A stretch of 64,000 bases of DNA from Candidatus Bathyarchaeota archaeon (GTDB lineage Archaea; Thermoproteota; Bathyarchaeia; Bathyarchaeales; Bathycorpusculaceae). Shown here piece after piece: positions 1 to 8,377 of this stretch (its first letter is position 1; each line of letters begins with the position of its first letter). The translations under genes were made by a program, and so were the position numbers. Below the pieces are notes generated by a model that worked only from the letters and a program-made list of their open reading frames with translations, was not told where the DNA came from and did no database searches. The DNA is taken from the NCBI GenBank assembly GCA_003141855.1, contig PLNS01000012.1:17135-81134 (forward strand), written 5' to 3'.

Positions 1-2073
1 CAACTGCAAGCAAGAGTGATAAGAGATGGATTATGGTCAACAATTAGTTCAGTAGAGTTGGTTCCTGGCGACATTATTCGGATAAGGTCAGGCGATCTTG
101 TACCCTCAGATCTTAAAATCATTGACGCCGAGATCACTGCAGATCAGTCAGCAATCACTGGAGAATCTATGTCTCTTGAAAAGAAAAAAAATGATCTTGT
201 CTTCTCTGGTTCAATGATACGGAAAGGTGAAGCCACTGGTGTTGTGACTTCTACGGGCGTCCATACATATTTTGGCAAAACAACCCAATTGGTTCAGCTA
301 GCCAAACCAAAATTGCATATGGAAACAGTAATCTCTGGATTAATGAAGTGGCTTCTAATTTTAGTTGTTGGTTTGCTTGCTGTTGCCTTTGCAGTGTCAT
401 GGATACGTGGCATAAACCTGTTGGTTATGTTATCTTTGGCGTTAATTTTGTTAGTATCAGCAATACCAGTTGCCCTGCCTACCATGTTCACCATTACAAT
501 GGCGCTTGGATCGCAAGAACTCGCAAAGAAAGGAGTCTTAGTTACACGCCTCAGCGCATCTGAAGACGCTGCTCTCATGGATGTTTTATGCGTGGACAAA
601 ACAGGAACACTAACTGTGAATATGCTAAAGATAGCTGATGTCATAGAAATTAATAACTACACAAAAGATGACGTTGTGTTATTTGGCGCTTTAGCGTCTC
701 AAAAAGCAAACCAAGACCCTATAGACATGGCTTTTCTGGCAGCAGCCCAAGAAAAAAATCTGCCCTTAAATGATTATACGCAAAAAATATTTATGCCGTT
801 TGATCCAACGACCAGAAGAACGGAGGCAGAACTAGAGAAAAATGGACATGAACTACGTGTCACCAAAGGTGCGGTGGCAGTACTAGCGCCGATGTCTGGA
901 ATCAACGGGAAAGAACTTGCCGATTTAGAAACAAAAATGGAAGCCTTCGCAAGCAAAGGATACCGAATTATTGCAGTCGCCGTAAGTCATCAAGAAACGA
1001 AAATGCAACTCGCTGGTTTAGTAGCGCTCTATGATCAACCTAGACCTGATTCTGCAAGCATCATAGCTAAACTTCGAGCGTTGGGAATATCCGTTAAAAT
1101 GCTTACTGGGGACTCGTTACCGATTGCAAAACAGGTTGCCGAAGAGGTACATTTGGGTAACAAAATAGCACGGGCTCCTGAAATCAAAGAGACGGCAAAC
1201 AAAGATGCGATTGTTGCGGCAGAGATAGTTGAAAAAAGCGATGGCTTCGCTGAAATTTACCCTGAAGGTAAATACCAAATAGTAAAAGCCCTGCAGACTG
1301 AAAGACATGTAGTTGGGATGACAGGAGACGGCATAAATGATGCCCCAGCCCTAAAGCAAGCTGAAGTTGGAATCGCGGTAAGTAATGCAACCGATGTGGC
1401 AAAGGGTGCGGCAAGTGTAGTTCTTACATCGCCAGGATTAACAAACATTCTAAGTCTTGTGGTATCTGGAAGAATGATTTACCAAAGAATTCTAACTTGG
1501 ATATTTAACAAAATTGTAAAGACATTCCAGATAGTAGTATTTGTCGTCCTAGCCTTTCTTTTTACTGGACTATTCGTTGTCAACGCCTTTCAGGTTGTAT
1601 TATTACTATTTTTAGTTGATTTTGTCACTATTTCACTTGCTACAGATAACACTAGACCTTCAGAAAAGCCTGAAACATGGAATATAGCGTCGCTTCTTAA
1701 GGCATCGATTATCTTAGGCGTCTTTATTGTTGTTGAATCCTTTGCGCTGCTGTACTTAGGGTTGACATACTTGAATCTTTCAAATACTTCTCAGTTAAAC
1801 ACGTTTGTCTTTGATATTCTGCTATTTGGCGGCTTATTCACAATTTTTGTGGTACGAGAGAGAGGTAACTTCTGGAAATCAAAACCTAGTAAGCCCCTCT
1901 TGATTGCAATTGTTGTTGATATAATCGTCTCTTCGCTGTTATCAGTTATCGGTATACCAGGATTGGCCCCAATACCACTACTTTACGTAGTCATAGTGTT
2001 AGGTTGGTTCTTTGTTTTTGGAATTGTGTTAAATGACCAAATAAAGAAGAGATTGATTCATCAGCAAACGTAA
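1..2073 (+). CDS. P-type ATPase, plasma-membrane H+-ATPase type, 5'-partial
   Basis: ATP-driven cation (probably proton) pump in the cell membrane. The reading frame is open from base 1, so the true start and first membrane segments lie outside the window. Seen in order: the actuator loop with TGES (about bases 157-168), a membrane pair, the phosphorylation motif DKTGTLT (about 595-615), MLTGD, the hinge motif GDGINDAP (about 1324-1350), and then a hydrophobic C-terminal half with several membrane helices. The sequence after the hinge (KGAASVVLTSPGL) is typical of P-IIIA proton pumps of archaea and fungi. No heavy-metal CPC motif is visible. Family call is firm; ion specificity is inferred from the subfamily. 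Confidence 0.93.
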   Translation, partial: QLQARVIRDGLWSTISSVELVPGDIIRIRSGDLVPSDLKIIDAEITADQSAITGESMSLEKKKNDLVFSGSMIRKGEATGVVTSTGVHTYFGKTTQLVQLAKPKLHMETVISGLMKWLLILVVGLLAVAFAVSWIRGINLLVMLSLALILLVSAIPVALPTMFTITMALGSQELAKKGVLVTRLSASEDAALMDVLCVDKTGTLTVNMLKIADVIEINNYTKDDVVLFGALASQKANQDPIDMAFLAAAQEKNLPLNDYTQKIFMPFDPTTRRTEAELEKNGHELRVTKGAVAVLAPMSGINGKELADLETKMEAFASKGYRIIAVAVSHQETKMQLAGLVALYDQPRPDSASIIAKLRALGISVKMLTGDSLPIAKQVAEEVHLGNKIARAPEIKETANKDAIVAAEIVEKSDGFAEIYPEGKYQIVKALQTERHVVGMTGDGINDAPALKQAEVGIAVSNATDVAKGAASVVLTSPGLTNILSLVVSGRMIYQRILTWIFNKIVKTFQIVVFVVLAFLFTGLFVVNAFQVVLLLFLVDFVTISLATDNTRPSEKPETWNIASLLKASIILGVFIVVESFALLYLGLTYLNLSNTSQLNTFVFDILLFGGLFTIFVVRERGNFWKSKPSKPLLIAIVVDIIVSSLLSVIGIPGLAPIPLLYVVIVLGWFFVFGIVLNDQIKKRLIHQQT

Positions 2074-2124
2074 AGCCAATCAATTGATGGAGCAAAATTT
2101 CAAAGGTTGGCGGTTGCCCTAAAC

Positions 2125-2319
2125 TCAACTAATTTTTAATTTAATTGCGTTGGCGCGGCATTTTGTTATGCAATCGCCGCATCCGTGACAAAATTTTGGC
2201 TCTACAAAATTTGGGTCGTTGCTATCAATGCGAAAAATGGCTTTGACGGGACATGCCTTTGCTGCCTGGCACTCAAAACATCGTAGACATTCATATGGGT
2301 CAATGAAGGCCTTATGCAT
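2125..2319 (-). CDS. small 2x[4Fe-4S] ferredoxin
   Basis: A 64-residue electron carrier. Two cysteine clusters are visible: CLRCFECQAAKACP near residue 16, where the last cysteine sits after five residues, and CHGCGDCITKC near residue 44. Together these can ligate two 4Fe-4S clusters. It is the last gene of a minus-strand set: 7 bp upstream is a small membrane protein with its own CxxC pairs, and before that a thioredoxin. The set suggests a membrane-linked thiol/iron-sulfur electron relay. Redox partner unknown. Confidence 0.85.
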   Translation of the reverse strand: MHKAFIDPYECLRCFECQAAKACPVKAIFRIDSNDPNFVEPKFCHGCGDCITKCRANAIKLKIS

Positions 2320-2325
2320 TTGTCG

Positions 2326-2805
2326 TCACTTCGCAACTTCAAGCTTCCATAAGGTACGATTGCCATTTTTTAGTTTGCTTATTATGGCGTACAAAGTAAT
2401 GGCAACAAGGCAAGATAGCGCTATGAACTTGAGTAAGGTAAATTCCTGCAATACAGAGTTAGTAAGTAATGAGCCGGGAAGAACCGTAAGGATTACGTAG
2501 ACAGTAGCAGTCATGCCCAGTATTGAGCCCTTACTTAAGCCTGGAATACGATTAGCGCCAAGAAAGAGGATTGATAGTTTGGCGAATCCTTTGGTGCATG
2601 ATTTGCAGTAATAGCATGAATTACAAAGAAGCCGTCGTATAATGATTAAGATGGAGAACGATGAAAACCCTAGGAAAAGCCATCCGAATAAAGGGGTGAC
2701 TAGCCAGCAGCCCACTGTTCCTACAATAATCCATATAGCAACAAGGAGGTTGCCAGATAGAAGCCGAGATTTGGTTGTTTCGATCTTTTCTTCTACAGTT
2801 GACAC
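2326..2805 (-). CDS. small membrane protein with cysteine-rich loop
   Basis: 159 residues, family not recognised. Four hydrophobic segments are apparent (about residues 20-37, 40-58, 95-112, 120-142). Between the second and third lies a loop with CNSCYYCKSC near residue 62, which could bind a metal or an Fe-S cluster or exchange disulfides. It sits 12 bp downstream of thioredoxin and 6 bp upstream of ferredoxin on the same strand, so it is very probably co-transcribed. A role passing electrons across the membrane between the two is an inference from order only. Confidence 0.7.
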   Translation of the reverse strand: MSTVEEKIETTKSRLLSGNLLVAIWIIVGTVGCWLVTPLFGWLFLGFSSFSILIIIRRLLCNSCYYCKSCTKGFAKLSILFLGANRIPGLSKGSILGMTATVYVILTVLPGSLLTNSVLQEFTLLKFIALSCLVAITLYAIISKLKNGNRTLWKLEVAK

Positions 2806-2817
2806 GTCTTACACCTT

Positions 2818-3240
2818 TTAAGTTTGGTTATCGTTCTCAACGTAACGTTTGAATACCGATTCGATATGCGCCTTTGGATAAGCACCGATTATTCGCTCAA
2901 CCGCTTCGCCTTTATTAAAAATGACTATCGTTGGTATACTCATGATTCCAAAAGTGCTTGGGACCATTTGGTTCTCGTCAACGTTCATCTTTCCAAATGC
3001 TACTTTCCCGGAATATTCAACGGCAAGCTGCTCTACTATAGGGCCAACCATTCGACAAGGACCACACCATGGCGCCCAAAAGTCAACTACCAACAGCTTG
3101 TGCGCTGAGACCGTTGCTGAAAAGTTGCCATCAGTTAAAATAATTGGTTCCTTAGCAATCTGTGCCTGCGCTTTTGAGCCATTCAGCATCTGTTGAATTT
3201 TCTTAGCGCGTATTTTTGTCAGCTCATTTTCCTCAAACAT
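2818..3240 (-). CDS. thioredoxin
   Basis: Thiol-disulfide oxidoreductase of 140 residues. The classic active site WCGPC is at about residues 58-62, followed by the FGIMSIPT segment with the cis-proline near residue 103. An N-terminal extension of about 30 residues precedes the thioredoxin fold, so this is longer than the usual 105-110. First gene of the minus-strand set ending in the ferredoxin at 2125. Transcribed divergently from the winged-helix gene at 3496; a palindrome at 3440-3454 lies between them. Confidence 0.92.
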   Translation of the reverse strand: MFEENELTKIRAKKIQQMLNGSKAQAQIAKEPIILTDGNFSATVSAHKLLVVDFWAPWCGPCRMVGPIVEQLAVEYSGKVAFGKMNVDENQMVPSTFGIMSIPTIVIFNKGEAVERIIGAYPKAHIESVFKRYVENDNQT

Positions 3241-3439
3241 ACAACTTGTCCTCTATATGATTCCTTTATGGTTGGTTATGTTGCTCTTTTCGGGCATTTA
3301 ATCTGGCTATCCATGTTTTACAGGTGGATGACCTGCAACATTGATCTTCAGGTATGCCATGAGGGCATTCAAGATTTTTCTGCATTGCTACACTTCCAAT
3401 ATGCTCTAATACTCCCTTGTCGCCTCAAATATATTTTGC

Positions 3440-3454
3440 GGTATTGTCAATACC
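3440..3454. promoter_or_regulatory. palindrome between divergent thioredoxin and regulator genes
   Basis: GGTATT-GTC-AATACC is a perfect 6-bp inverted repeat, with a further half-site AATACC 6 bp to the right. It lies 42 bp upstream of the winged-helix regulator at 3496 in the only shared upstream region, so it may be that protein's operator. Inference from position. Confidence 0.45.
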
Positions 3455-3495
3455 AAACAATACCCTTTTATGCAACATAACACACTTAATGCATC

Positions 3496-3879
3496 ATGGA
3501 CAGCATACAATTGTTAACAAAAAAGAGCGCCTCATGCACGGACCTCCTCAGTTGCCTATACAACTTAAAACCGACAGACCTCGAAGTGCTCCTTCAGGTT
3601 GCAAGAAACGAAAACGCCACCCTAGACGAAATAGCCAAATTAGTACAACGAGATAGAAGCTCCGTACATCGCTGTCTTTCAAAACTTGTGAGCGCAAATC
3701 TAGTAACCAAGCAGTCTAAATCTCTCAAAGTCGGCGGATACTACCATGCTTACGCCATGGTTGAGCCCATCAAGATTAAAAAAGATGCAAGAGAGAGGGT
3801 AAAAGAAATTACCGAAAGCCTTGAAGCTCTCATTGATAGCTTTGAGTCAGACCTCAAAAAACACTTAGAAATGAATTAA
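3496..3879 (+). CDS. winged helix-turn-helix regulator (TrmB/MarR-like)
   Basis: 127 residues. The first 75 form a wHTH: the stretch from LKPTDLEVLLQVAR through LDEIAKLVQRDRSSVHRCLS has the recognition-helix pattern of archaeal TrmB/MarR-type proteins. The wing is followed by a C-terminal helix rich in K/E (ARERVKEITESLEALIDSFE), likely for dimerisation. No ligand domain is present. It is divergent from the thioredoxin operon, so it may control it. The ATG start is directly in front of the conserved part. Family assignment is general. Confidence 0.75.
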   Translation: MDSIQLLTKKSASCTDLLSCLYNLKPTDLEVLLQVARNENATLDEIAKLVQRDRSSVHRCLSKLVSANLVTKQSKSLKVGGYYHAYAMVEPIKIKKDARERVKEITESLEALIDSFESDLKKHLEMN

Positions 3880-3962
3880 CAATTGATTTGTCAATAATAA
3901 CAAGCATATCAAAACAAAAGTTAAGCAAATAAGAAAAAACAATTAAAGTGATCGTGGAAAAA

Positions 3963-4328
3963 ATGGATTGCCAACGCTGCAAATCAACTCTAAAAGAAGG
4001 AGAAACCTATGACATCCATGGAAAAGTCTTGTGTGAAGACTGCTACATGTACGAGACTAACCCTCCAAAAGCATGCGACCCCATGGCTGTATCATCAGCC
4101 CTGTCTGTTCGAAAACAGTTAGGTCAATCAGGCAGTTCAGGCTTATCAGAGTTACAGCAAAAGATTTACCGCATAATAGAGGAACACGGCAAAATCACTA
4201 AAGAGGAACTGCTTAAAATCCTAAATATCAAACCAGAGCAACTAGAGCAGGAGTTTGCTTTTTTTAGACACTGTGAACTAATTCGTGCCTTCAGAGAAGA
4301 CGGCAAAGTCTACTTTACAAAATGGTAA
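3963..4328 (+). CDS. zinc-finger plus winged-helix protein
   Basis: 121 residues when started at the ATG at 3963; a GTG at 3948 would add five residues. The start is supported by alignment with the decayed paralogue at 7815, whose homology begins at the matching ATG. The N-terminal 40 residues carry CQRC, then CEDC and a further cysteine (LIM-like or rubredoxin-like knuckles). The C-terminal 60 residues form a winged helix (ITKEELLKILNIKPEQL). Probably a redox- or metal-sensing DNA-binding protein; function not known. Confidence 0.7.
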   Translation: MDCQRCKSTLKEGETYDIHGKVLCEDCYMYETNPPKACDPMAVSSALSVRKQLGQSGSSGLSELQQKIYRIIEEHGKITKEELLKILNIKPEQLEQEFAFFRHCELIRAFREDGKVYFTKW

Positions 4329-4347
4329 GAGAATAAAAAATAGACGG

Positions 4348-4884
4348 TTAAAGCGTGTTGCCTATGCGCTTTGAGTCATCTTTGATGACTTGCAATTGTT
4401 CGGCAGTGGGTTTTCCCCTAATATCCCCTAATCTGCCTAGTGTGCTGTGATCCAGGGAACCGTGGAATTCGCTTAAAACGTACCATTCATCGATAACATT
4501 GAAACCTATATGCTCAAAGTATTGCCGTATATCTTTGCCAACTGGGGTTGCCTCATCAATTCCTGTATGTGTTCCAGAATAAGTCACAAACACTATGGCA
4601 TTTTTGCCTTGAACTTTTGGAGCCGAAGGCTTGATTTTGCCGTTTTGCCGATATTCAGCAAACTTTTTCTTTAGATAGTTTGTCATCGGTTCAGGAGGAT
4701 GCCAAGAGTACGATGGACAACCTACGCATACTAAATCATAGACAAAATAATCTAGCGCTTCTGCTTCCTCAGGCTTCTTAATAGTTACTTGAATGCTTGC
4801 TTCTTCTAACCCCTGCTTTATTGATTTAGCCACTTTCTCGGTGTTTCCAGTTTTAGACCAGTAGATTATCAGTGCAGTTTTCAT
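4348..4884 (-). CDS. flavodoxin family protein
   Basis: 178 residues with the FMN phosphate-binding loop at the N terminus (WSKTGNTEKVA, residues 9-19), then the GCPSYSWHPPEP loop near residue 55 and a TYSGTHTG loop near residue 102. These are typical positions for the FMN-contacting loops of long-chain flavodoxins or flavodoxin-like quinone reductases. It is followed upstream by OsmC and NifX-like genes on the same strand, so a thiol/redox role is plausible. Substrate unknown. Confidence 0.85.
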   Translation of the reverse strand: MKTALIIYWSKTGNTEKVAKSIKQGLEEASIQVTIKKPEEAEALDYFVYDLVCVGCPSYSWHPPEPMTNYLKKKFAEYRQNGKIKPSAPKVQGKNAIVFVTYSGTHTGIDEATPVGKDIRQYFEHIGFNVIDEWYVLSEFHGSLDHSTLGRLGDIRGKPTAEQLQVIKDDSKRIGNTL

Positions 4885-4903
4885 TTCTTAAGCTCTTAAG
4901 CAG

Positions 4904-5320
4904 TTATTCTGTTTTCCCTTCAAATTCAACCTTTACGGCGGTTGGCTCTTTGAAGATGAACAAGACGGGGCAGTTTGCTTCGGTTCTTCTCCATGCCGCC
5001 TCCAGCAGTTCTTTTCTAGCATTAGAAGAAGCGTTGACCTTCATAGTGACGCCACTTATCATCGGTGAATCTGGAGATTTCTCGGCTTCAGCGGTTACTT
5101 CAACCTTGTTGAGTTTTATGTTGCTTTTTTTGCATACATCAGCGAAAATTGTTACGCCACAGTCGGCTAGCGCCATCAGGCTTAGTTCAAGCGCTGTAGG
5201 ACCGCAATCTGTTCCGCCTGCAGCAGTTGAGAGGTCACATTCTACGCTGTGGTTTCTTTGATTATCAACCTTTGAATGTACGTTTTCGACCCATGTTGCT
5301 TTGGCTTTTATTTTTGGCAT
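4904..5320 (-). CDS. OsmC/Ohr family protein
   Basis: 138 residues, the normal OsmC length. The two redox cysteines expected of the family are seen in ADCGVTIF (near residue 53) and NCPVLFIF (near residue 117), and the AGGTDCGPTALELSL segment precedes the first. OsmC proteins are dimeric thiol peroxidases acting on organic hydroperoxides. Lies 44 bp downstream of the NifX-like gene and 19 bp upstream of the flavodoxin, all on the minus strand, consistent with one redox-stress operon. Confidence 0.88.
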   Translation of the reverse strand: MPKIKAKATWVENVHSKVDNQRNHSVECDLSTAAGGTDCGPTALELSLMALADCGVTIFADVCKKSNIKLNKVEVTAEAEKSPDSPMISGVTMKVNASSNARKELLEAAWRRTEANCPVLFIFKEPTAVKVEFEGKTE

Positions 5321-5364
5321 TTAATTTCACCAAAATATCTTTGTTTTAGCGTCTATATCTGCTT

Positions 5365-5751
5365 TTAATGAGTATGGTGATGCTCATGTGCATGTTCACA
5401 GCCACCAGTTAGTTCTTTTAGTTTGCCCTCGTTGAAACTTATCATTACTTCTTTGACGGTGTTTCCTTCAGCTTTCAGTACCGTGATTCCCGCGTTTTGG
5501 AAGCTCTGTAATCCGCCTGGCCCCATGGCGTAGGTTATTATGACATCTGGTTTTAGAGCTAACAGGTTTTCATGCGGATGTCCTGTACCGCCCATGTGTT
5601 CGCCTGTGTTTGCTACTGTTTTGTTGTTGGCAATTTGTCCGTTTTGGTTTAATTCCACAACTGCGAAGTAGGGTGCTCTACCAAAATGTTGGGCGAGGGT
5701 GGCATCTAAACCGCCTTCATTATTTACGGGTATAACGATTTTTTTTGTCAT
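5365..5751 (-). CDS. NifX/NifB-C-terminal-like protein (dinitrogenase FeMo-cofactor domain)
   Basis: 128 residues with the whole NifX/NafY-type fold: IPVNNEGGLDATLAQHFGRAP at the start, TGEHMGGTGHPHENL in the middle and a GPGG loop. The histidine-rich tail (CEHAHEHHHTH) suggests metal binding. No nif genes are visible nearby, so nitrogen fixation is not implied; stand-alone members of this family are common in anaerobic archaea next to MRP/ParA-type Fe-S genes. Divergent from the Lrp gene at 5847, with a double palindrome between. Confidence 0.85.
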   Translation of the reverse strand: MTKKIVIPVNNEGGLDATLAQHFGRAPYFAVVELNQNGQIANNKTVANTGEHMGGTGHPHENLLALKPDVIITYAMGPGGLQSFQNAGITVLKAEGNTVKEVMISFNEGKLKELTGGCEHAHEHHHTH

Positions 5752-5783
5752 AGTACTTGCGCCTTTTTAGAATTGAATATGTT

Positions 5784-5830
5784 GGTTTAATGAGTAAACC
5801 ATATTAATAGTTTATGTTTAGAAAGTAAAC
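5784..5830. promoter_or_regulatory. paired palindromes, candidate Lrp operator
   Basis: Two dyads of the same design: GGTTTA-ATGAG-TAAACC at 5784-5800 and GTTTA-GAAAG-TAAAC at 5816-5830. Their centres are 31 bp apart, about three helical turns, so both face the same side of DNA. They sit between the divergent NifX-like and Lrp-like genes, and the right copy is 16 bp from the Lrp start. The layout fits cooperative binding of a dimeric or octameric regulator. Confidence 0.65.
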
Positions 5831-5846
5831 ACTGAAGTGTGAATAT

Positions 5847-6416
5847 ATGGATGAGGTTGACCGAAAAATCATCTCCCAACTTCAAGTTGACGCAAGAACC
5901 ACGCTTGAAGAAATAGCACAAATTACGGGATTCACAAGCATGGGCGTCAAAAAAAGACTGAAAAAACTAGTCGAACAAGGCGCAATAAAAAATCAAGCCT
6001 TACTAAACCCATCAGCTTTTGGGCTCATTCCCGCAATGATATTGCTAGAGATGAAAGATGCAGAGGCAATGCAAGACATCATGAACCGATTCAAAGATTG
6101 CCCCCGAGTCGTCCACATGTTCAAAACTATTGGCGGATACAATCTCATCGCTTTAGTAATTGCAGAAAACCAAGACACACTAGACAGCATATCCATCGAA
6201 AAGTGCTCGCTGAGAAGCAGCCCAGGCATCCGCAGATCAGAATTCTACCCAATCAGCGACAACGACTTTTCGCAATTTCTTCAAATCAGAGAATACCTGA
6301 CACATAAGGGAAAGGATAAAGCACCGTGTGACGTCGATTGCTGCACATGCACAAGATATGAAACCAAAAAATGCGTCGGCTGCCCCACAACCATACATTA
6401 TCGAGGCACTCTATAG
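5847..6416 (+). CDS. Lrp/AsnC-type regulator with C-terminal cysteine cluster
   Basis: 189 residues. Residues 1-60 are an AsnC-type helix-turn-helix (DEVDRKIISQLQVDARTTLE, then MGVKKRLKKL). Residues 65-150 resemble the RAM ligand domain. The last 30 residues add C-x3-CC-x-C-x7-C-x2-C, which ordinary Lrp proteins lack and which could hold Zn or an Fe-S cluster. With redox genes on the divergent side (NifX-like, OsmC, flavodoxin), a redox- or metal-responsive regulator is inferred. It probably acts at the dyads at 5784-5830. Confidence 0.85.
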   Translation: MDEVDRKIISQLQVDARTTLEEIAQITGFTSMGVKKRLKKLVEQGAIKNQALLNPSAFGLIPAMILLEMKDAEAMQDIMNRFKDCPRVVHMFKTIGGYNLIALVIAENQDTLDSISIEKCSLRSSPGIRRSEFYPISDNDFSQFLQIREYLTHKGKDKAPCDVDCCTCTRYETKKCVGCPTTIHYRGTL

Positions 6417-6429
6417 CTGGGATTAAGGT

Positions 6430-7380
6430 TTGGCAGTTAGAACTGTTGAGTTAAAAGAGGCATCTAAATTAGAAATTGTTTCTTTAATGGATAACACAGC
6501 TGATTTTCTATCAAGCAATACTAGAAACGAAGTGCAATCATTTCGACACTGGAATCAAACGCACACGGAACTACCGTTTGCAGAACATGGTTTTTCCCTG
6601 CTTGTTAGAGTTTTTAGTAGTGAAAATATGTGCACTATTCTTTTTGATACAGGTGTTAGTTCTAACGGGGTTATTATGAATGCTAAGCGTATGGGCATAG
6701 ACTTAAGCGAAGTTTCTTATGTTGTCCTTTCCCATGGCCATTATGATCATTTTGGCGGATTACAGGCAATAGTTGAAGCTGTTAACAAAATCGACTTACC
6801 AATAATAGCTCACAAAGACATGGTTAAACGCAGAGGAACCGCCAGTCTTAAAGGAGATATAAGGGAGTATCCACCTTTTCCAAATTTAAAACAGATAACT
6901 CCAGCAAAAATCGTAAACACAAAAAAGCCGCATTTAATCGCCAATGATTTCGCATGCATCACTGGAGAAATTCCAAGAAAAGTCGATTTTGAAAAGGGCT
7001 TCATGCAAAATAGAATTTACAGTGAAAACTCTTGGCAGCCCGACCCATTTGTCCTAGATGAACGTGCCTTAGTCGTTAATATCAAAGGCAAGGGCTTAGT
7101 TATCATTTCTGGGTGTGCGCACGCTGGTATAATAAACACCATACAGTATGCCCAACAGATTACCGGCACAGCAAAGGTTTGCGCGGTTATGGGAGGTTTC
7201 CATTTAGCTGGAAAAGAATTTGAAAAAAGAATTGGGCCTACTATTGAAGAATTTAAGCAAATTAACCCCAAGTTAATTGTACCGTCTCATTGCACTGGAT
7301 GGCGAGCGTTATACGCTATAGCTGAAGCCTTGCCAGACGCTTTCATATTTAATGGCGTTGGAAACTTTTACCGGCTATAA
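6430..7380 (+). CDS. metallo-beta-lactamase fold hydrolase (MptA/DHPPS-like group)
   Basis: 316 residues, TTG start 13 bp after the Lrp gene. The metal motif SHGHYDHFGG is at about residues 100-109; further histidines occur in SGCAHAG (about 235), GGFHLAG and PSHCTGW (about 284), giving the full two-metal site of the fold. The domain order matches the archaeal proteins usually annotated as 7,8-dihydropterin-6-methyl-4-(ribofuranosyl)-aminobenzene-phosphate synthase, a methanopterin-related name that is weakly supported for most members. Substrate not known. Confidence 0.82.
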   Translation: MAVRTVELKEASKLEIVSLMDNTADFLSSNTRNEVQSFRHWNQTHTELPFAEHGFSLLVRVFSSENMCTILFDTGVSSNGVIMNAKRMGIDLSEVSYVVLSHGHYDHFGGLQAIVEAVNKIDLPIIAHKDMVKRRGTASLKGDIREYPPFPNLKQITPAKIVNTKKPHLIANDFACITGEIPRKVDFEKGFMQNRIYSENSWQPDPFVLDERALVVNIKGKGLVIISGCAHAGIINTIQYAQQITGTAKVCAVMGGFHLAGKEFEKRIGPTIEEFKQINPKLIVPSHCTGWRALYAIAEALPDAFIFNGVGNFYRL

Positions 7381-7418
7381 GTTTAGCAGTTTAGACTATT
7401 GATCCATTATAATTAGAG

Positions 7419-7628
7419 TTAAAGTTGACCGAACATTGCTAATGGTAGAGTTTTATGGGTTACTGAATTTTTTAGCTCTTCCATGTTGTCACCTTTTATT
7501 TTTATGATTAAATCATACACGCCATAAGAAACATAGGCTTCCTCTGCGACCCCAATTTGCTTGAGCTGTTTTAACACATTGTATTCTGAGCCAGTTTCTA
7601 CGTTAAGCAAGACAAACGCTCGCGGCAT
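7419..7628 (-). CDS. stand-alone RAM (Lrp ligand-binding) domain protein
   Basis: 69 residues covering just the RAM/AsnC ligand domain: FVLLNVETGSEYNVLKQL at the start and AYVSYGVYDLIIKIKG in the middle, with no DNA-binding domain. Stand-alone RAM proteins form the same ring or dimer as Lrp and may bind amino acids or modulate full-length Lrp proteins. Convergent with the MBL gene, 38 bp apart. Ligand unknown. Confidence 0.8.
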   Translation of the reverse strand: MPRAFVLLNVETGSEYNVLKQLKQIGVAEEAYVSYGVYDLIIKIKGDNMEELKNSVTHKTLPLAMFGQL

Positions 7629-7814
7629 AAAATTCTCCGTATAAAGACTTAAGATAATTAAACTATTTGTCGTAAGTAGAATGGCGAAGAGTATCTAAGA
7701 AGAGAACGGGATTGGAGGGGTTTTATTGTGAAAAACTCGGAGGTCTGTTAACAACCACCTGAATGGTGCAAGAAAAATAAGTAAGTGAAAGTATTTTTAG
7801 ATGGTTTGTTCGGT

Positions 7815-8179
7815 ATGAAGTGTGAGTGTTGTGGGTCGTTTCTCAAAGAAGGCGAGAGTTACGATTTGCATGGAAAAATCTTGTGTGAAGATTGTTACAT
7901 GTATGAAACAAATCCGCCAAAAGCTTGTGACCCATGGCTGTTTCGGCTGCATTGTCTATTCGGAAACAGTTGGGGCAGTCGGGTATTGCTGGGCTTAACG
8001 GAGTTGCAGAAACGGATTTACAGTGAAAATTGAGAAAAAAGGAAAGATCACAAGGGAAGAATTACTAGTGACAGTTAATATTAAGCCTGAAGAGTTAGAT
8101 CAAGAGTTTGCCATTCTTCGTCATTGTGAATTGCCGTGCATTTAAGGAAGATAACAAGGTTTACTTTACAAAATGGTGA
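7815..8179 (+). pseudogene. decayed paralogue of the zinc-finger/winged-helix gene at 3963
   Basis: From the ATG at 7815 the DNA encodes a near copy of the 3963 protein, but the frame is broken several times. One C is missing in the codons for ACDP (about 7930), so the frame shifts. An extra base near 8000 restores it through TELQKRIY. A shift at about 8028 puts KGKITREELL in another frame. A last one near 8137 precedes the conserved ending KVYFTKW and TGA at 8177-8179. The intact copy has the same residues in one frame. Clear recent pseudogene; sequencing error cannot explain four separate indels easily. Confidence 0.88.
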
Positions 8180-8377
8180 AACAGGAAATCTGAGGTAACA
8201 GCTGCAGTATATTTCGTAATGTTATGGCTCAAAAAGGGAATTGTGAAACGATTATCGCGGTCTCATATAGGTTTTTGGTGATTGGGAGCTGCAACTCCAA
8301 AATTAAAAGTAATAAAAAACATTTTTGTCAATTTTCGGAACAGTTTACACGTCAAAATTGGCGGTCAAAAAATCTGT

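Noticed and set aside
5365-5751. NifX-like gene as evidence for nitrogen fixation
   Set aside because: No nifHDK or nifB is in the window and stand-alone members occur in many non-fixing anaerobes.
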